A stretch of 64,000 nucleotides of DNA from the NCBI RefSeq assembly GCF_001894985.1, contig NZ_BCXG01000011.1, positions 82,778-146,777 of the forward strand, given 5' to 3'. The stretch comes from Rhodococcus tukisamuensis NBRC 100609 (lineage in GTDB: Bacteria; Actinomycetota; Actinomycetes; Mycobacteriales; Mycobacteriaceae). The position numbers were made by a program, and so were the translations under genes. The notes beneath the pieces were generated by a model. It saw only the letters and a program-made list of their open reading frames with translations, made no database searches and was not told the DNA's origin. Positions 12,918-21,976 of the stretch are shown here, one piece after another. Numbering within the stretch: the first letter of the stretch is position 1; each line of letters starts with the position of its first letter.

Positions 12918-13227
12918 AGGGGCCGCATCGAATGTCGAACCGCTCGCGGACCGTATCCAACGTCCGGCGGTGGCGCTCGCGGTCGCGGCGGCTGGCGACC
13001 GCGAATCGCGCCGTCCCGAGCAGTCGGCGGTGCAGCGGATACCACCGGTCGAAATCGAGTCCACAATCGCGAAACACCCTGGCGAGTAAAGCATCTGCGA
13101 GAAAGCCAAGGTTGTACATCGACAGCACGAACTCGGTGTACGGGAACGCCTGCTTTCCACCGTTTCTCAGCAGACCACCTACGTCGAGTTCGTAGAGCGG
13201 GATGTCGCGAATCCTGCCCGAGAACAT
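12904..13227 (-). CDS. Hypothetical protein or gene remnant
   Basis: A 107-codon frame starting at ATG 13227 contains protein-like stretches such as IRDIPLYELDVGGLL and FPYTEFVLSMYNLGFLADAL, followed by an Arg-rich C-terminus. No convincing ribosome binding site precedes the ATG, and the frame continues open upstream without looking like protein. The third-position GC is lower than in neighbouring genes. The family is not recognised. Its position among other decayed pieces suggests a truncated or dying gene; expression is doubtful. Confidence 0.35.
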   Translation of the reverse strand: MFSGRIRDIPLYELDVGGLLRNGGKQAFPYTEFVLSMYNLGFLADALLARVFRDCGLDFDRWYPLHRRLLGTARFAVASRRDRERHRRTLDTVRERFDIRCGPLVQA

Positions 13228-13269
13228 CAGGTGTGCAAGGTTATAGCTCGTAAAGAAGGCAGGTGCAGG

Positions 13270-13395
13270 ATGGTGGATCGCGGGTTCACCGACACCACCG
13301 ACCCGGCGCGGGCGGACAAGGAGGAACTGGTCGTGGTGTTCAATGCGCCGGCCCGGCGCGATCTCCCCGACACGACCGCCTGGGCACTGTTGTAG
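13270..13395 (+). CDS. Very short ORF, probable gene remnant
   Basis: A 41-codon frame from ATG 13270, preceded by AGGTGCAGG, contains KEELVVVFNAPARRDLPDTT. Codons are high in third-position GC, as in real genes here. It is too short to assign and lies head to head with the minus-strand remnant at 12904-13227. It may be the tail of a lost gene or a genuine small protein. Confidence 0.25.
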   Translation: MVDRGFTDTTDPARADKEELVVVFNAPARRDLPDTTAWALL

Positions 13396-13608
13396 TCCGG
13401 GTAGCGCCCCGGGACCCATATCTCGATGATCGAGTTACTCGACAGTCGATCTACTCGACCGCGCCTTCCAGGCGCCGAGGACACGCTCACCGAAATTGTT
13501 TCGGCCGCCGTGTAGCACTCTGACCCGACGGGACGATGCACTCAATGACGCGACACACCGTTCGGGGCAGGAGACGTGTGTGTCCTGATGTCGACACAGG
13601 GAGTGGGC

Positions 13609-15363
13609 ATGACATTTCGCAGGTTCTTCGCACGTCATCGCATCGCATCGGGAATGATCGCGCCCGCGATCGTGGGAGTCGCCGCGGTGATCACGCTGCC
13701 GCTGGCCCTGTCCTCAGGACCCACCACGGTGGACACCGAACTGACGGCATCGACCACCGAGTGCCACGACATGGTGACCATCTCGGTGGCCGGCCGAGGT
13801 GACACGCCTGTCGACGGTACGAAGATGCTGGTCGGCCCCGACGACGAGCGGCTTCCGGCCATGCTGTCGAGTGACTACCGCAGCGACTGGATCGATCAGG
13901 TCGTCAATGCGCCGAACGGTGCGGTCGGCAAGGGCTCGTACGCCGCCGTCTACATCGCGTACCCCGCGAACATGGACAGCTACGAGGACGCCGTCACCGC
14001 AGGTGTGGCCAACACAGAAACGGTGATGCGAAAGATCCAGCAGTCGTGCCCGGACACCCGGTTCGCGGTGGTGGGGTACAGCGAGGGAGCCGACGTCGCG
14101 CGGCGCGTCGCGATGGACGTCGGGCACCAGCTGGCCGATGCCGACGGCGGCTACTCGATCGCCAATCCCGCGAACGTCGTCGGTGTCGTCATCCTCGCCG
14201 ACGCGGGTCGCGCGGCGGGGCAGGGCCCGTTCCCCGGCTCCAAGAACCCGTTCACCAACCCGGACGGGTTCGACAAGAAGTACCAGAACGGCGCAAACGC
14301 GATCCCGGGGCAGGGCGCCCTGCCGGATACCGGGGGCGACGATTTCGGCGCACTGGCCGGCAAGGTTGCATCGTTCTGCTCTGACGGCGACCTCACCTGC
14401 TCTGCGCCGCAGAACATCTCGCTGCTGCAACTGGTTGTCAACGTGGGTCGGCAGTTGAACGTCGACGGGCTCGAGCGCCAGGGGCTCACCCCGGCAACCG
14501 GCCAGGACGTCGCCGTCGTCCTCGGCCAGATCGCGATGAACGCGTTCGCTGAGATCGGGTCTCAGCCCGACTGGATGCAGAGCGACGAGACGTTCCTCGA
14601 CGTGCTGCTGAAGGTGTCGGCCCCGACCTACAAGCCGGGCGAGACGCCCGCGACAAGGGCGCCGGTAAAGGATGTCGCGATCTCCACGGACGACATGTCG
14701 CCGCTCGCCTACCTGCCACAGAAGGTCTTCAACGAGATCGTCGGGCTGATCGTGACGAACCAGAACACCATTCCCGTGGTCATGAGCGACCCGTACAACC
14801 TCACCCTCGGCCCGGACGGGAAGGGCCATCACTTCGACTACTGGCGCGATGCCAACGCAGCCAACGGCAAGCCGCTGACGTCCGCCGAGTACGCCGCCGC
14901 GTGGCTGACCGAGCTTGCCAAGCAGGCGCAGAGTGGGCAGCCGGTGGTGACGACGACCAAGCCCGACGCCGAGGCGCTGGCCTCGGTGGAGAAGCTGTCG
15001 TCGGCGGGCTCGGCGGCGACCACTTCGGCGACCGCCAGTGCGTCGCCATCGGCGACGGCGACGGCGACGGCCAAGGAGGAGTCGACCCCGGAGTCGTCGA
15101 CGGAAAAGTCGACGAGCAGCAGTGCCACGGCAACCCCGTCTGCGTCGGTGCCTGCGGCTGCCCCGTCCGGAGTTGAGAGTCCCGTACCGACGACGGGGGA
15201 CTCAGCGGCAGCAGCGACCGGGGTGTCCGCTCCGGAGGCATCGGCGGAGTCGTCCGGGGAGGCATCGGCGAACGTTTCGTCGGAGACGACGGAACCGTCG
15301 CCGAGCATCCCGGCACCCACCACGACTGCGAGTGCGCCCGCCAAGGTTTCGGGCTCGAAATGA
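13609..15363 (+). CDS. Exported cutinase-family serine hydrolase with long Ser/Thr/Ala-rich C-terminal tail
   Basis: Predicted secreted alpha/beta hydrolase of the cutinase family (ester, lipid or polyester hydrolysis), 584 residues. The ATG at 13609 follows GGGAG at good spacing; the preceding codons lack such a signal. An N-terminal Arg-rich, hydrophobic segment (about residues 5-40) looks like a signal peptide or anchor. The nucleophile elbow GYSEGA fits GxSxG, Cys residues around it fit the family's disulfides, and a late His in GKGHHFDYW is a plausible catalytic His. Typical actinobacterial cutinase-like proteins are 200-350 residues. Here the hydrolase part ends near residue 450 and is followed by about 135 residues of low-complexity Ala/Ser/Thr/Glu, which could span or bind the mycolate cell wall. 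It is monocistronic. The substrate is unknown. Confidence 0.85.
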   Translation: MTFRRFFARHRIASGMIAPAIVGVAAVITLPLALSSGPTTVDTELTASTTECHDMVTISVAGRGDTPVDGTKMLVGPDDERLPAMLSSDYRSDWIDQVVNAPNGAVGKGSYAAVYIAYPANMDSYEDAVTAGVANTETVMRKIQQSCPDTRFAVVGYSEGADVARRVAMDVGHQLADADGGYSIANPANVVGVVILADAGRAAGQGPFPGSKNPFTNPDGFDKKYQNGANAIPGQGALPDTGGDDFGALAGKVASFCSDGDLTCSAPQNISLLQLVVNVGRQLNVDGLERQGLTPATGQDVAVVLGQIAMNAFAEIGSQPDWMQSDETFLDVLLKVSAPTYKPGETPATRAPVKDVAISTDDMSPLAYLPQKVFNEIVGLIVTNQNTIPVVMSDPYNLTLGPDGKGHHFDYWRDANAANGKPLTSAEYAAAWLTELAKQAQSGQPVVTTTKPDAEALASVEKLSSAGSAATTSATASASPSATATATAKEESTPESSTEKSTSSSATATPSASVPAAAPSGVESPVPTTGDSAAAATGVSAPEASAESSGEASANVSSETTEPSPSIPAPTTTASAPAKVSGSK

Positions 15364-15928
15364 CAGCGCGCCGGGGCTCCTACCTCGACGCCTGCGCCAT
15401 CCCGGGGGTCCAACGAATCTCGGGTTGATGTTCTCGGTGGAACTTCGAAACGGCGGCAGCTCGTCCGGCCGCGGGGGCGGTGGCTCGGCGGCGGGAACAT
15501 CGCCGGGTCCAGGTTGATCCGTCCGGCGATCCTGGCGGCTCCGACGTAGTCGCCGCCGGCCTCGCGGATGGTGCGGTCGAGTTCCAGGTCGGGAGTTCAA
15601 TACTGGCGCCGCCGTCGAGCGCCGCCGTCGACAGCGCGGCGCTCCCGGCCCCGCCGCCCCCTCCCGACAGCGAGCCTCGTCGGCCCTGTAACGGTCCGGA
15701 CACGACGGCATCAAACCTCGAGCAGCGAATTCGTCCGGCGCACAAATCCCCACGCAAACCGGACACATAAGCGGACAAAAGCCTGATTACGGACGGAATT
15801 GAGGCTATTCCTTATATTCATTTCCCACTGAGTGAGACAGGCCTGGCATCAAACCGTGACCTTCGCTACAAATAGTCACGCGCTGAGATGCGCATCACCC
15901 CTACCCCTCACCACTTAGGAGCACCATC
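15364..15928. other. Intergenic region with a small coding relic and the promoter of the 44-residue peptide
   Basis: No intact gene is visible. On the minus strand, about 15478-15590, a frame reads LDRTIREAGGDYVGAARIAG with resident-like codon use, then loses protein character; it is probably a relic of an unidentified gene. The last 150 bp before 15929 are clearly richer in A and T than the surroundings and must hold the promoter and a long leader for the small peptide. TACAAA at about 15868 is a candidate -10 element, but this is weak. Confidence 0.4.
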
Positions 15929-16063
15929 ATGGGTTCAACTGCCGAAGACCTGAAGACCGCCGGCGACGTCCAGAAGGTCATCGCCGCACTCGGTGGCACC
16001 CTCGTCGGTGTTGGCGCCGTGGTCGGCCTGGGTCTGGCACTGACCTCGTTCAGCGCCGCGTAA
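15929..16063 (+). CDS. 44-residue hydrophobic peptide, possible mycolate-membrane channel or other small membrane peptide
   Basis: Too short for routine gene finders but strongly supported. The perfect AGGAG at 15917-15921 sits seven bases before ATG, the codons are the resident type, and a 15-bp-stem terminator follows the stop at once. The N-terminal third is polar (MGSTAEDLKTAGDVQK). The rest is one Gly/Val/Leu-rich hydrophobic segment (about residues 17-40) ending SFSAA. There is no cleavable signal peptide. In Corynebacteriales, channel-forming peptides such as PorA and PorH are similarly short, lack signal peptides and are highly expressed. The resemblance is in size and character only; I see no clear sequence match, so function is open (porin-like, membrane regulator or toxin-like). 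Confidence 0.75.
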   Translation: MGSTAEDLKTAGDVQKVIAALGGTLVGVGAVVGLGLALTSFSAA

Positions 16064-16073
16064 TTCAGCCTTT

Positions 16074-16119
16074 CCGAAAACCGGATCCCGCGGCCTCGGC
16101 TGACGGATCCGGTTTTCGG
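16074..16119. terminator. Strong bidirectional hairpin terminator
   Basis: Perfect 15-bp inverted repeat: CCGAAAACCGGATCC at 16074-16088 and GGATCCGGTTTTCGG at 16105-16119, with a 16-base loop. It lies between the end of the 44-residue peptide gene (plus) and the end of egtD (minus), so it can terminate both transcripts. Confidence 0.85.
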
Positions 16120-16132
16120 CGTTTCAGCCTGC

Positions 16133-17107
16133 TCAGCCCACCCGGTCCGCGAGCACCAGCGCGAAACGCTCCTGCGGATCGGTCCACACCCGGTCGCTGC
16201 CGAACCCCGCCCGCTCCAGCTCCTTGCAGATGCCCTCGGGCCGGAACTTCGCGGAGATCTCCGTCCGCATCTGCTCCCCCTCGGCGAAGCGCACCTTCGT
16301 GCCGAGGACCGGCAGCCGCACCGTCATCGCCGTCGTCGCTTCCAGACGCATCTCGATCCACTCGTGCGCCGCGTCCCACAACGCCACGTGCCGGAACTTC
16401 GACACGTCGAAGTCCGCGCCCAACTGCTCGTTGAGCACCGACAGCAGGTTGAGGTTGAACCGGGCGGTGACCCCCGCCGCGTCGTCGTAGGCCGGCACCA
16501 GTACCGCCGGATCGGTCACCAACCCCACCCCCAGCAGAAGTTGCTCCCCCTCGTCGAGGACCTCGGCGATCGAGGCGAGGAACTCCTCCCGCTCCTCCGG
16601 AACCAGGTTCCCGAGGGTGCCGCCCAGGAACGCGATCATCCGCCGACCCCCGCGGGGCAGGTTGTGCAGCGTGTCGGTGAAGTCGCTGACGATCCCGTGC
16701 ACCGTCAGCTCGGGGAACTCGTCGGCCAGCTGCCGGGTTGCCGACACCAGGGCCGCCTCGGAGACGTCCTGCGGCACGTAACGCTCCAGCGTGCCGTGCG
16801 CGGTGAGCGCAGCGAGCAGCAACCTCGTCTTGTCCGACGATCCGGAACCCAGCTCGACGAGGATCTGCGCGGACGTGGCCTCCGCGACATGGGTGGCACT
16901 GGCCCGCAACAGTTCTCGCTCGGTGCGGGTGGGGAAGTACTCCGGCAGACGAGTGATCTCCTCGAACAGTTCGCTGCCGCGCGCATCGTAGAACCATTTG
17001 GGCGGCAACCACTTCGGCGTGGCGGCCAGCCCGATGCGGGCGTCCTCGCGCAGGCTCAGGTGCAGCTGCTCCGGTGACAGGTGAACCTCCACCGTCGGTT
17101 CGCTCAT
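16133..17107 (-). CDS. egtD: L-histidine N-alpha-methyltransferase (ergothioneine biosynthesis)
   Basis: Trimethylates L-histidine with S-adenosylmethionine to give hercynine, the first committed step of ergothioneine synthesis, in the cytoplasm. It has 324 residues, the family's usual length. The ATG at 17107 follows GGGAGG and overlaps the egtC stop as ATGA. Visible signatures are the N-terminal PKWFYDARGSELFEEIT segment followed by EYFPTRTE, a SAM-binding ELGSGSSDKTRLLL motif, and C-terminal substrate-pocket elements (IEMRLEA). It is last in the egtA-B-C-D operon, ending against the shared terminator. Identification is secure from motifs and neighbours. Confidence 0.96.
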   Translation of the reverse strand: MSEPTVEVHLSPEQLHLSLREDARIGLAATPKWLPPKWFYDARGSELFEEITRLPEYFPTRTERELLRASATHVAEATSAQILVELGSGSSDKTRLLLAALTAHGTLERYVPQDVSEAALVSATRQLADEFPELTVHGIVSDFTDTLHNLPRGGRRMIAFLGGTLGNLVPEEREEFLASIAEVLDEGEQLLLGVGLVTDPAVLVPAYDDAAGVTARFNLNLLSVLNEQLGADFDVSKFRHVALWDAAHEWIEMRLEATTAMTVRLPVLGTKVRFAEGEQMRTEISAKFRPEGICKELERAGFGSDRVWTDPQERFALVLADRVG

Positions 17108-17859
17108 GGCTGTTCCTCCCAGTCGGGTACTGTGGTGATGCTCAGCTGTCCGGGTCTGGCCTGCACCAGGTGCCGGTCCGGCACCACCCGCCAGCCCGGT
17201 TCGTCGTCGATCGGTTCCGATGCCAGCAGCGCCGTCGTCTCGTCCACCCGCACCGACAGTGAGTGGTAGACCGTCGTCGCCCACAGCGTTGTCCCGTCGC
17301 CGAGCAGCAGGTTCAGTCGCGACGCCGGCGCCGCCGCCAACACGTCCGCGACCACCGACCGCAACGCGCCCTCCGGCCCGTCGGCCGCGAGGCGCCGGCG
17401 TACCAGCGTCCACACCAGCGCCGAATCGGTCAGCACCGGCATCCGCAGCAACTCCACTGCGGGTAGCCATTCCGCCAGCGCCGCCATCGAGTCCGGCCAG
17501 CCGTCGATGCACCCGTTGAGGCTGAATGCCCACCTGTCGTCGGTGAACGGCGCGCAGGCCGCCCTCTCGAGCGGCATGCCGACCGTGGCCGAACGCACCG
17601 CCGCCAGCACCCCACTCGAACGCACCTGCGCCAGCACCCCCTCGACCGCCGGATCGGACCAGATCGGTGCCGCGTTCCGGTAGGCGCACACGCCGCCCGC
17701 CCCGTCCCACCAAGCCGCGCCGAACCCGTCCGCGTTGATGGTGCCGCCGCCCCGCATGTCCCTCGGCGCCCAGGACTGCGTGGCCAGACTGTGCGCTCCG
17801 GCGGTGAGCAGACCACCCACGGCGCGCGGCGGGCCGAGGTAACCGAGGTGTCTACACAC
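17104..17859 (-). CDS. egtC: Gamma-glutamyl-hercynylcysteine sulfoxide hydrolase (class II glutamine amidotransferase fold)
   Basis: Removes the gamma-glutamyl group from the EgtB product. It has 251 residues. The start is GTG 17859, chosen because it places the Ntn nucleophile Cys at position 2 (VCRHLGYLGPP), as required for class II amidotransferases; a GGGAGAG ribosome site overlaps the end of egtB. Further family features are an AHSLATQSW segment, NADGFGAAWW and FSLNGCIDGW. The gap to egtB is four bases, and the stop overlaps the egtD start (ATGA), so translation is probably coupled. Confidence 0.95.
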   Translation of the reverse strand: MCRHLGYLGPPRAVGGLLTAGAHSLATQSWAPRDMRGGGTINADGFGAAWWDGAGGVCAYRNAAPIWSDPAVEGVLAQVRSSGVLAAVRSATVGMPLERAACAPFTDDRWAFSLNGCIDGWPDSMAALAEWLPAVELLRMPVLTDSALVWTLVRRRLAADGPEGALRSVVADVLAAAPASRLNLLLGDGTTLWATTVYHSLSVRVDETTALLASEPIDDEPGWRVVPDRHLVQARPGQLSITTVPDWEEQP

Positions 17860-17863
17860 GGAT

Positions 17864-19171
17864 CTACTCTCCCGGAACGTCTCGGGCACAACGGAACCCG
17901 GCGAATATCTGCCGCCGGACGGGAAGGTCCCAGTTGCGGAAGGTGCCGCGACAGGCCACCGGGTCGGTACCGAACGAACCTCCGCGCAGCACCTTGTAGT
18001 CACCGCCGAAGAACACCTCCGAGTACTCCCGGTACGGGAACGCCGAGAACCCCGGGTACGGCAGGAAGTCCGACGACGTCCACTCCCACACGTCACCGAT
18101 CAACTGCTCCACTCCGAGTGCTGACCGCCCTGCCGGGTACGCCCCCACCCCGGCGGGTTCGAGGTGCCGCTGGCCCAGGTTGGCATGAGTCTCGTCGGGT
18201 TCGCCGTCGCCCCAGGGGAATCGGCGCGACCGACCGGTCCGGGGGTCCCAGCGCGCGGCCTTCTCCCATTCCGCCTCGGTGGGCAGCCGCCGGCCGGCCC
18301 AGCGGGCGTAGGCCTGCGCCTCGAAGTAGCTCACGTGCACCACCGGGCTGTCCGCCGGGAGCGGCGCCAACGTGCCGAACGCGCGCCGCCACCAGTTGCC
18401 GGCGCCGTCGCACTCCCAGAACTGCGGCGCCTCGAGCGACGCGGACTGCCGATGCGCCCAACCCCGCTCGCTCCACAACTCCCGCCGGCGGTAGCCGCCG
18501 TCGGCGAGGAACTCGAGGTAGCGGCCGTTGGTCACCGGCGCCGTGTCGATCGCGAACGCGGGCAACACAACCCGGTGCGCGGGCCGCTCGTTGTCGAGGG
18601 CCCACGGGTCGGTGGACGTACCCATGGTGAACTCGCCGGCCGGCACCAGTACCTCCGTCGGCACCTCGGCGACCGGGCGCGGCGGCGGCGCCGCCGTCAG
18701 CACCGCCGGACCGCTGCGCAGTTGATGGGTCGCGAGCATGGTCTCGTCGTGCTGTTGCTCGTGCTGGGCGATCATCGCGAAGGCGAAGCCGTCCCGCTCG
18801 AGCGGCCGGCCCTGCAGGGACGCCCCGTCCAGGATGTCCCACACCTTCTCTCGCACCTGCGCCACGTACCCGCGCGCCTGCGCCGGGTCCAGCAGCGGCA
18901 GGGCGGGTCGGGTCGAGCGCGGATGGCGGAACGCGTCGTACAACTCGTCGATGTCCCGGCGGACCGGCTCACGGCCGCCGACATCCCGGACCAGCCACAA
19001 CTCCTCCTGATTGCCGATGTGCGCGAGGTCCCACACCAGCGGACTCATCAGCGGGGAGTGCTGCGCCGTCAGGTCCTGCTCGTCGACGCACTCGGTGAGC
19101 ACGACGCTGCGGTCACGAGCCCGGGTCAGTGCCGCCGCCAGCCGGGCGCGCAACGCCTCCGTCTCGCTCAT
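17864..19171 (-). CDS. egtB: Ergothioneine sulfoxide synthase (iron-dependent oxidase)
   Basis: Non-haem iron enzyme joining gamma-glutamylcysteine to hercynine with O2, forming the C-S bond and sulfoxide. It has 435 residues. The N-terminal DinB-like domain carries the iron ligands: a His in WDLAHIGNQEELW and the HxxxH pair in AQHEQQHDETM. The C-terminal FGE-sulfatase-like domain shows VPAGEFTMGTS, RLPTEAEWEKAARWD, WEWTSSDF and LRGGSFGT. The ATG at 19171 overlaps the egtA stop (ATGA). It follows egtA and precedes egtC in the same operon. Confidence 0.96.
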   Translation of the reverse strand: MSETEALRARLAAALTRARDRSVVLTECVDEQDLTAQHSPLMSPLVWDLAHIGNQEELWLVRDVGGREPVRRDIDELYDAFRHPRSTRPALPLLDPAQARGYVAQVREKVWDILDGASLQGRPLERDGFAFAMIAQHEQQHDETMLATHQLRSGPAVLTAAPPPRPVAEVPTEVLVPAGEFTMGTSTDPWALDNERPAHRVVLPAFAIDTAPVTNGRYLEFLADGGYRRRELWSERGWAHRQSASLEAPQFWECDGAGNWWRRAFGTLAPLPADSPVVHVSYFEAQAYARWAGRRLPTEAEWEKAARWDPRTGRSRRFPWGDGEPDETHANLGQRHLEPAGVGAYPAGRSALGVEQLIGDVWEWTSSDFLPYPGFSAFPYREYSEVFFGGDYKVLRGGSFGTDPVACRGTFRNWDLPVRRQIFAGFRCARDVPGE

Positions 19172-20430
19172 CGCCCGAGACCCCCGGCGTCGAACCCCGC
19201 GTGGACGGGATCCTGGGTCGGTGTCCGGCCGTGGCAACATCGACGCGCCGCGGCGGCCAGGTCGGCCTCGAACGCCGACGACCGGGACGCCGCGAGGAAC
19301 AGCAGTTCGGCTGCGGCACTGCGCAGTTCACCGTCACGCAACCCGAACTCGGCGGCGTCCCGCCAGCGGCCCGCGGTGGACGCCGCCAGCGCCGACGCCG
19401 CCGCGGCCGTCTCCCGGTCGCCGAGCAGGGCCGCCACCGCGGCGATCGGCACCCGCCACAGCTCGCCGGGCTGTGCGTCGAGGTACCGCACCTCGAGGTG
19501 ACCGGCCGCCCGCACCGGCGGGAAGAGCGTCGTCAGGTGATAGTCGAGGTCCGCGGGTCCGGGCCTTCTGCCGACCTCCTCGTCCAGTGCGCCGGCCATC
19601 CAGTCCGCGAAACTCGCCCCGAGCGGCACGGACCAGTCGTTCTCGCAGCCGGGGCGCCCACCGACCACACACAACAGCGGCGCGTCCAGCGCCCAGCGCG
19701 CGTAGCCGGTGATCGGGTCGGCCAGCGGCGGCGGTGCCGTCCGCTTCGGGTCCAGTTCGAGCCACGCCCGCATCCGCTGCGAGGCCCAGGTGCCTGCCGG
19801 CACGCCCCGCAGCCGCGGCGAACAGGCAAACGCGGCGACCAGCGCCGGACCGATCGCGTACAGCGCCGTCCAGCGGTCCTCGACCTCGGCGGCGTCGGCG
19901 CCCGCATCCACGCTCACCTGGGTGGCCGCGGTGTTGCACATCATCAGCCGGCCGAAGGGCCCGACGGTGTCGAATCGTTCCTGCATCGCGCGATAGCGCG
20001 GCATCGCCAGCACCCGCTCCGCGTCCCGCCAGACGTCCGCGGCACCGTCGTACATGGCGATGCCCTCGTCCTCGAGCAGGTCCTGCAGCGACCGGGCGTC
20101 TCGGGCGAGTGCGGCGCACAGTTCGGCCGCCGAGGGAAAGGGCGCGCTGGAGAGTTCGATCTGACCGCCCGGCTCCATCGTCACCGCACTGCCCCGGGAG
20201 AGCCGCCTGGCGGGCGAGTCGGCGGCGAGCGAGGTGGGAGCGTGCGGCCCCAGCGCGCGGGCGACGTCGCCCGGGTCCGGTCGGCCGTTGGACGGCCGAC
20301 TGCGGGAGGTAAGCCACTCCAGTTCCGCCCCGACCAGCCGCGGCGGCCCCAGTTTGAAACAGACACCACCGACGTACGCCTCCGCCGCGGCCCGGGTGGT
20401 GAACCGGCGGGTGTCGACTGCCATTGCCAT
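19168..20430 (-). CDS. egtA: Glutamate--cysteine ligase (ergothioneine branch)
   Basis: ATP-dependent ligase forming gamma-glutamylcysteine, the sulfur donor for EgtB. It has 420 residues. The ATG at 20430 is preceded by GGAG at eight bases; ATG and GTG options farther upstream would run into the divergent egtE promoter. Family features include GAELEWLT near the N-terminus, [13 protein letters not shown] and [13 protein letters not shown]. It is first in the overlapping egtA-B-C-D operon and divergent from egtE. Confidence 0.94.
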   Translation of the reverse strand: MAMAVDTRRFTTRAAAEAYVGGVCFKLGPPRLVGAELEWLTSRSRPSNGRPDPGDVARALGPHAPTSLAADSPARRLSRGSAVTMEPGGQIELSSAPFPSAAELCAALARDARSLQDLLEDEGIAMYDGAADVWRDAERVLAMPRYRAMQERFDTVGPFGRLMMCNTAATQVSVDAGADAAEVEDRWTALYAIGPALVAAFACSPRLRGVPAGTWASQRMRAWLELDPKRTAPPPLADPITGYARWALDAPLLCVVGGRPGCENDWSVPLGASFADWMAGALDEEVGRRPGPADLDYHLTTLFPPVRAAGHLEVRYLDAQPGELWRVPIAAVAALLGDRETAAAASALAASTAGRWRDAAEFGLRDGELRSAAAELLFLAASRSSAFEADLAAAARRCCHGRTPTQDPVHAGFDAGGLGR

Positions 20431-20579
20431 GATGCGCTCCGATCGTCGGGCGGCACTTCTACGGCAGGAACTTCGCTTCACGAGACTGGAGAACCCCTCC
20501 GACACTAAACCGAGATCGACGACGCCGCACCCGCGCGCGGTACCGTCCGGGAGAACGCACCGAACCGGCGGGAGGGCAC
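20431..20579. promoter_or_regulatory. Divergent promoter region between egtA and egtE
   Basis: This 149-bp gap lies between the divergently transcribed egtABCD operon and egtE, so promoters for both must lie here or in the first codons. It contains the GGAG site for egtA and the GGGAGG site for egtE. I see no clear palindromic operator. Confidence 0.6.
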
Positions 20580-21749
20580 ATGCTCGATCTGCACCGCGTC
20601 CGCGCCGACACCCCCGGCTGCCTCGGCCAGGCGTTTCTCGACAGCGCCGGGTCCTCGCTGCCACCCCGGGTGGTCACCGAGACCGTGATCACGCACCTGA
20701 GACGCGAGGCGGAGGTGGGTGGCTACCGCGCCGCCGCCGAGCGCGCCGACGACCTCGCCGACGTCAAGACCGCACTCGCCGCCCTGCTCGGCGCGCAGCC
20801 CGGCGACCTCGCCCTGACGGAGAGTGCCACGCGCGGCTGGGCCGACTTCTTCTACTCGGTGCCCTTGGCCGCGGGCGAGAAGATCCTGGTCTCGGAGGTG
20901 GAGTACGCGAGCAATGCGATCGCCGCGCTGCAGCGGGCCCGCAGCACCGGGGCCGTCGTCGAGGTGGTGCCGTCCACCCCGACCGGGGAGGTCGACCTCG
21001 ACGCCCTGGCCCGGATGCTCGACGAGCGGGTGCGACTGGTGTCGCTGGTGCACGCGCCGACGAACGGCGGCCTGCTCAACCCGGTCCGCGAGGTGGTGGA
21101 CCTGGCCCACGCCGTCGGCGCGCTGGTGCTGCTCGACGCCTGCCAGTCCGTCGGCCAGGTCCCCGTCGACGTGGTCGCACTCGGCGTCGACGCGCTGTCC
21201 GGGACGGGCCGCAAGTGGCTGCGCGGGCCGCGTGGCACCGGGTTCCTCTACGTGCGCCCCGAACTGGCCGCGACCATGGAACCTGCCGCGCTGGACCTGC
21301 ACGGTGCGCAGTGGACGGAGGAGTCCGGCTACCGCCTCGCGCCCGACGCGTCGCGGTTCGAGTTCTGGGAGTGCTCGGTCGCGGGCCGGCTCGGGCTCGG
21401 CGCCGCGGTCCGGTACCTGCTCGACCTCGGCATCGACGAGATCGAGCAGTCGGTCTCGGCTCTGGCCGAGTACACGCGCACCGAACTCGCGGCCGTCCCC
21501 GGCGTCACCGTCCGCGATCTCGGTGTCGACCGCACCGGCATCGTCTCGTTCACCGTGGCCGGCGTCGACCCCACTCGGGTCCGGGAGTCGTTGGCGGCCA
21601 AGGACATCACCGTGACCGTCAGCGGACGCGGGTCGACATACCTGGACATGAGCCGGCGCGGCCTGGACGCCGTGGTGCGCGCGTCCCCGCACTACTTCAA
21701 CTCTTTCGACGACGTCGACCGGCTCGTCGAGGCGGTCGACGGGCGGTAG
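20580..21749 (+). CDS. egtE: PLP-dependent C-S lyase / class V aminotransferase-fold enzyme EgtE
   Basis: Cleaves hercynylcysteine sulfoxide to release ergothioneine. It has 389 residues; the ATG at 20580 follows GGGAGG at five bases. Class V fold signatures are [11 protein letters not shown] at the N-terminus, [20 protein letters not shown] and [19 protein letters not shown], where the Lys is the PLP Schiff-base residue. It is transcribed away from egtABCD, unlike the collinear egtA-E order known in Mycobacterium. A cysteine desulfurase-like role cannot be excluded from sequence alone, but the neighbourhood makes EgtE by far the most likely. Confidence 0.9.
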   Translation: MLDLHRVRADTPGCLGQAFLDSAGSSLPPRVVTETVITHLRREAEVGGYRAAAERADDLADVKTALAALLGAQPGDLALTESATRGWADFFYSVPLAAGEKILVSEVEYASNAIAALQRARSTGAVVEVVPSTPTGEVDLDALARMLDERVRLVSLVHAPTNGGLLNPVREVVDLAHAVGALVLLDACQSVGQVPVDVVALGVDALSGTGRKWLRGPRGTGFLYVRPELAATMEPAALDLHGAQWTEESGYRLAPDASRFEFWECSVAGRLGLGAAVRYLLDLGIDEIEQSVSALAEYTRTELAAVPGVTVRDLGVDRTGIVSFTVAGVDPTRVRESLAAKDITVTVSGRGSTYLDMSRRGLDAVVRASPHYFNSFDDVDRLVEAVDGR

Positions 21750-21976
21750 TCGAACCGAACCGGATCGGCGCCGGGTGGCGTCGGCCGGGGGCTGTCCGGT
21801 ACTCTGTCCAAGTTGTCTCGGCGAGGGTGAACCAACATTGTTGGCTTACCGTGATCGACGCGGCTACGGCTACCAATCGAGCAGGACTGCTCCGGGCCGT
21901 GCGCGTTGTCCGCCCCCCGTCGAGCCCAACATCCAAGCGATGCAAATCTGATGTGAGCTGTAGGAGCTGTATTTCC

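Larger units (their letters stand above)
12181..13608. other. Gene-poor region with decayed coding fragments upstream of the NRPS
   Basis: About 1.4 kb separates the NRPS start from the divergent cutinase-family gene. No intact recognisable gene fills it. Short stretches on both strands keep high third-position GC and protein-like sequence but are interrupted by stops or frame changes: a DnaQ-type exonuclease piece, an unidentified plus-strand piece, an unidentified minus-strand ORF and a 41-codon plus-strand ORF, each listed separately. A further minus-strand stretch near 12350-12475 reads like helical coding sequence but is unidentified. The region must also contain the promoters of both flanking genes; I could not place them. 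I saw no IdeR/DmdR-type iron box. Confidence 0.55.
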
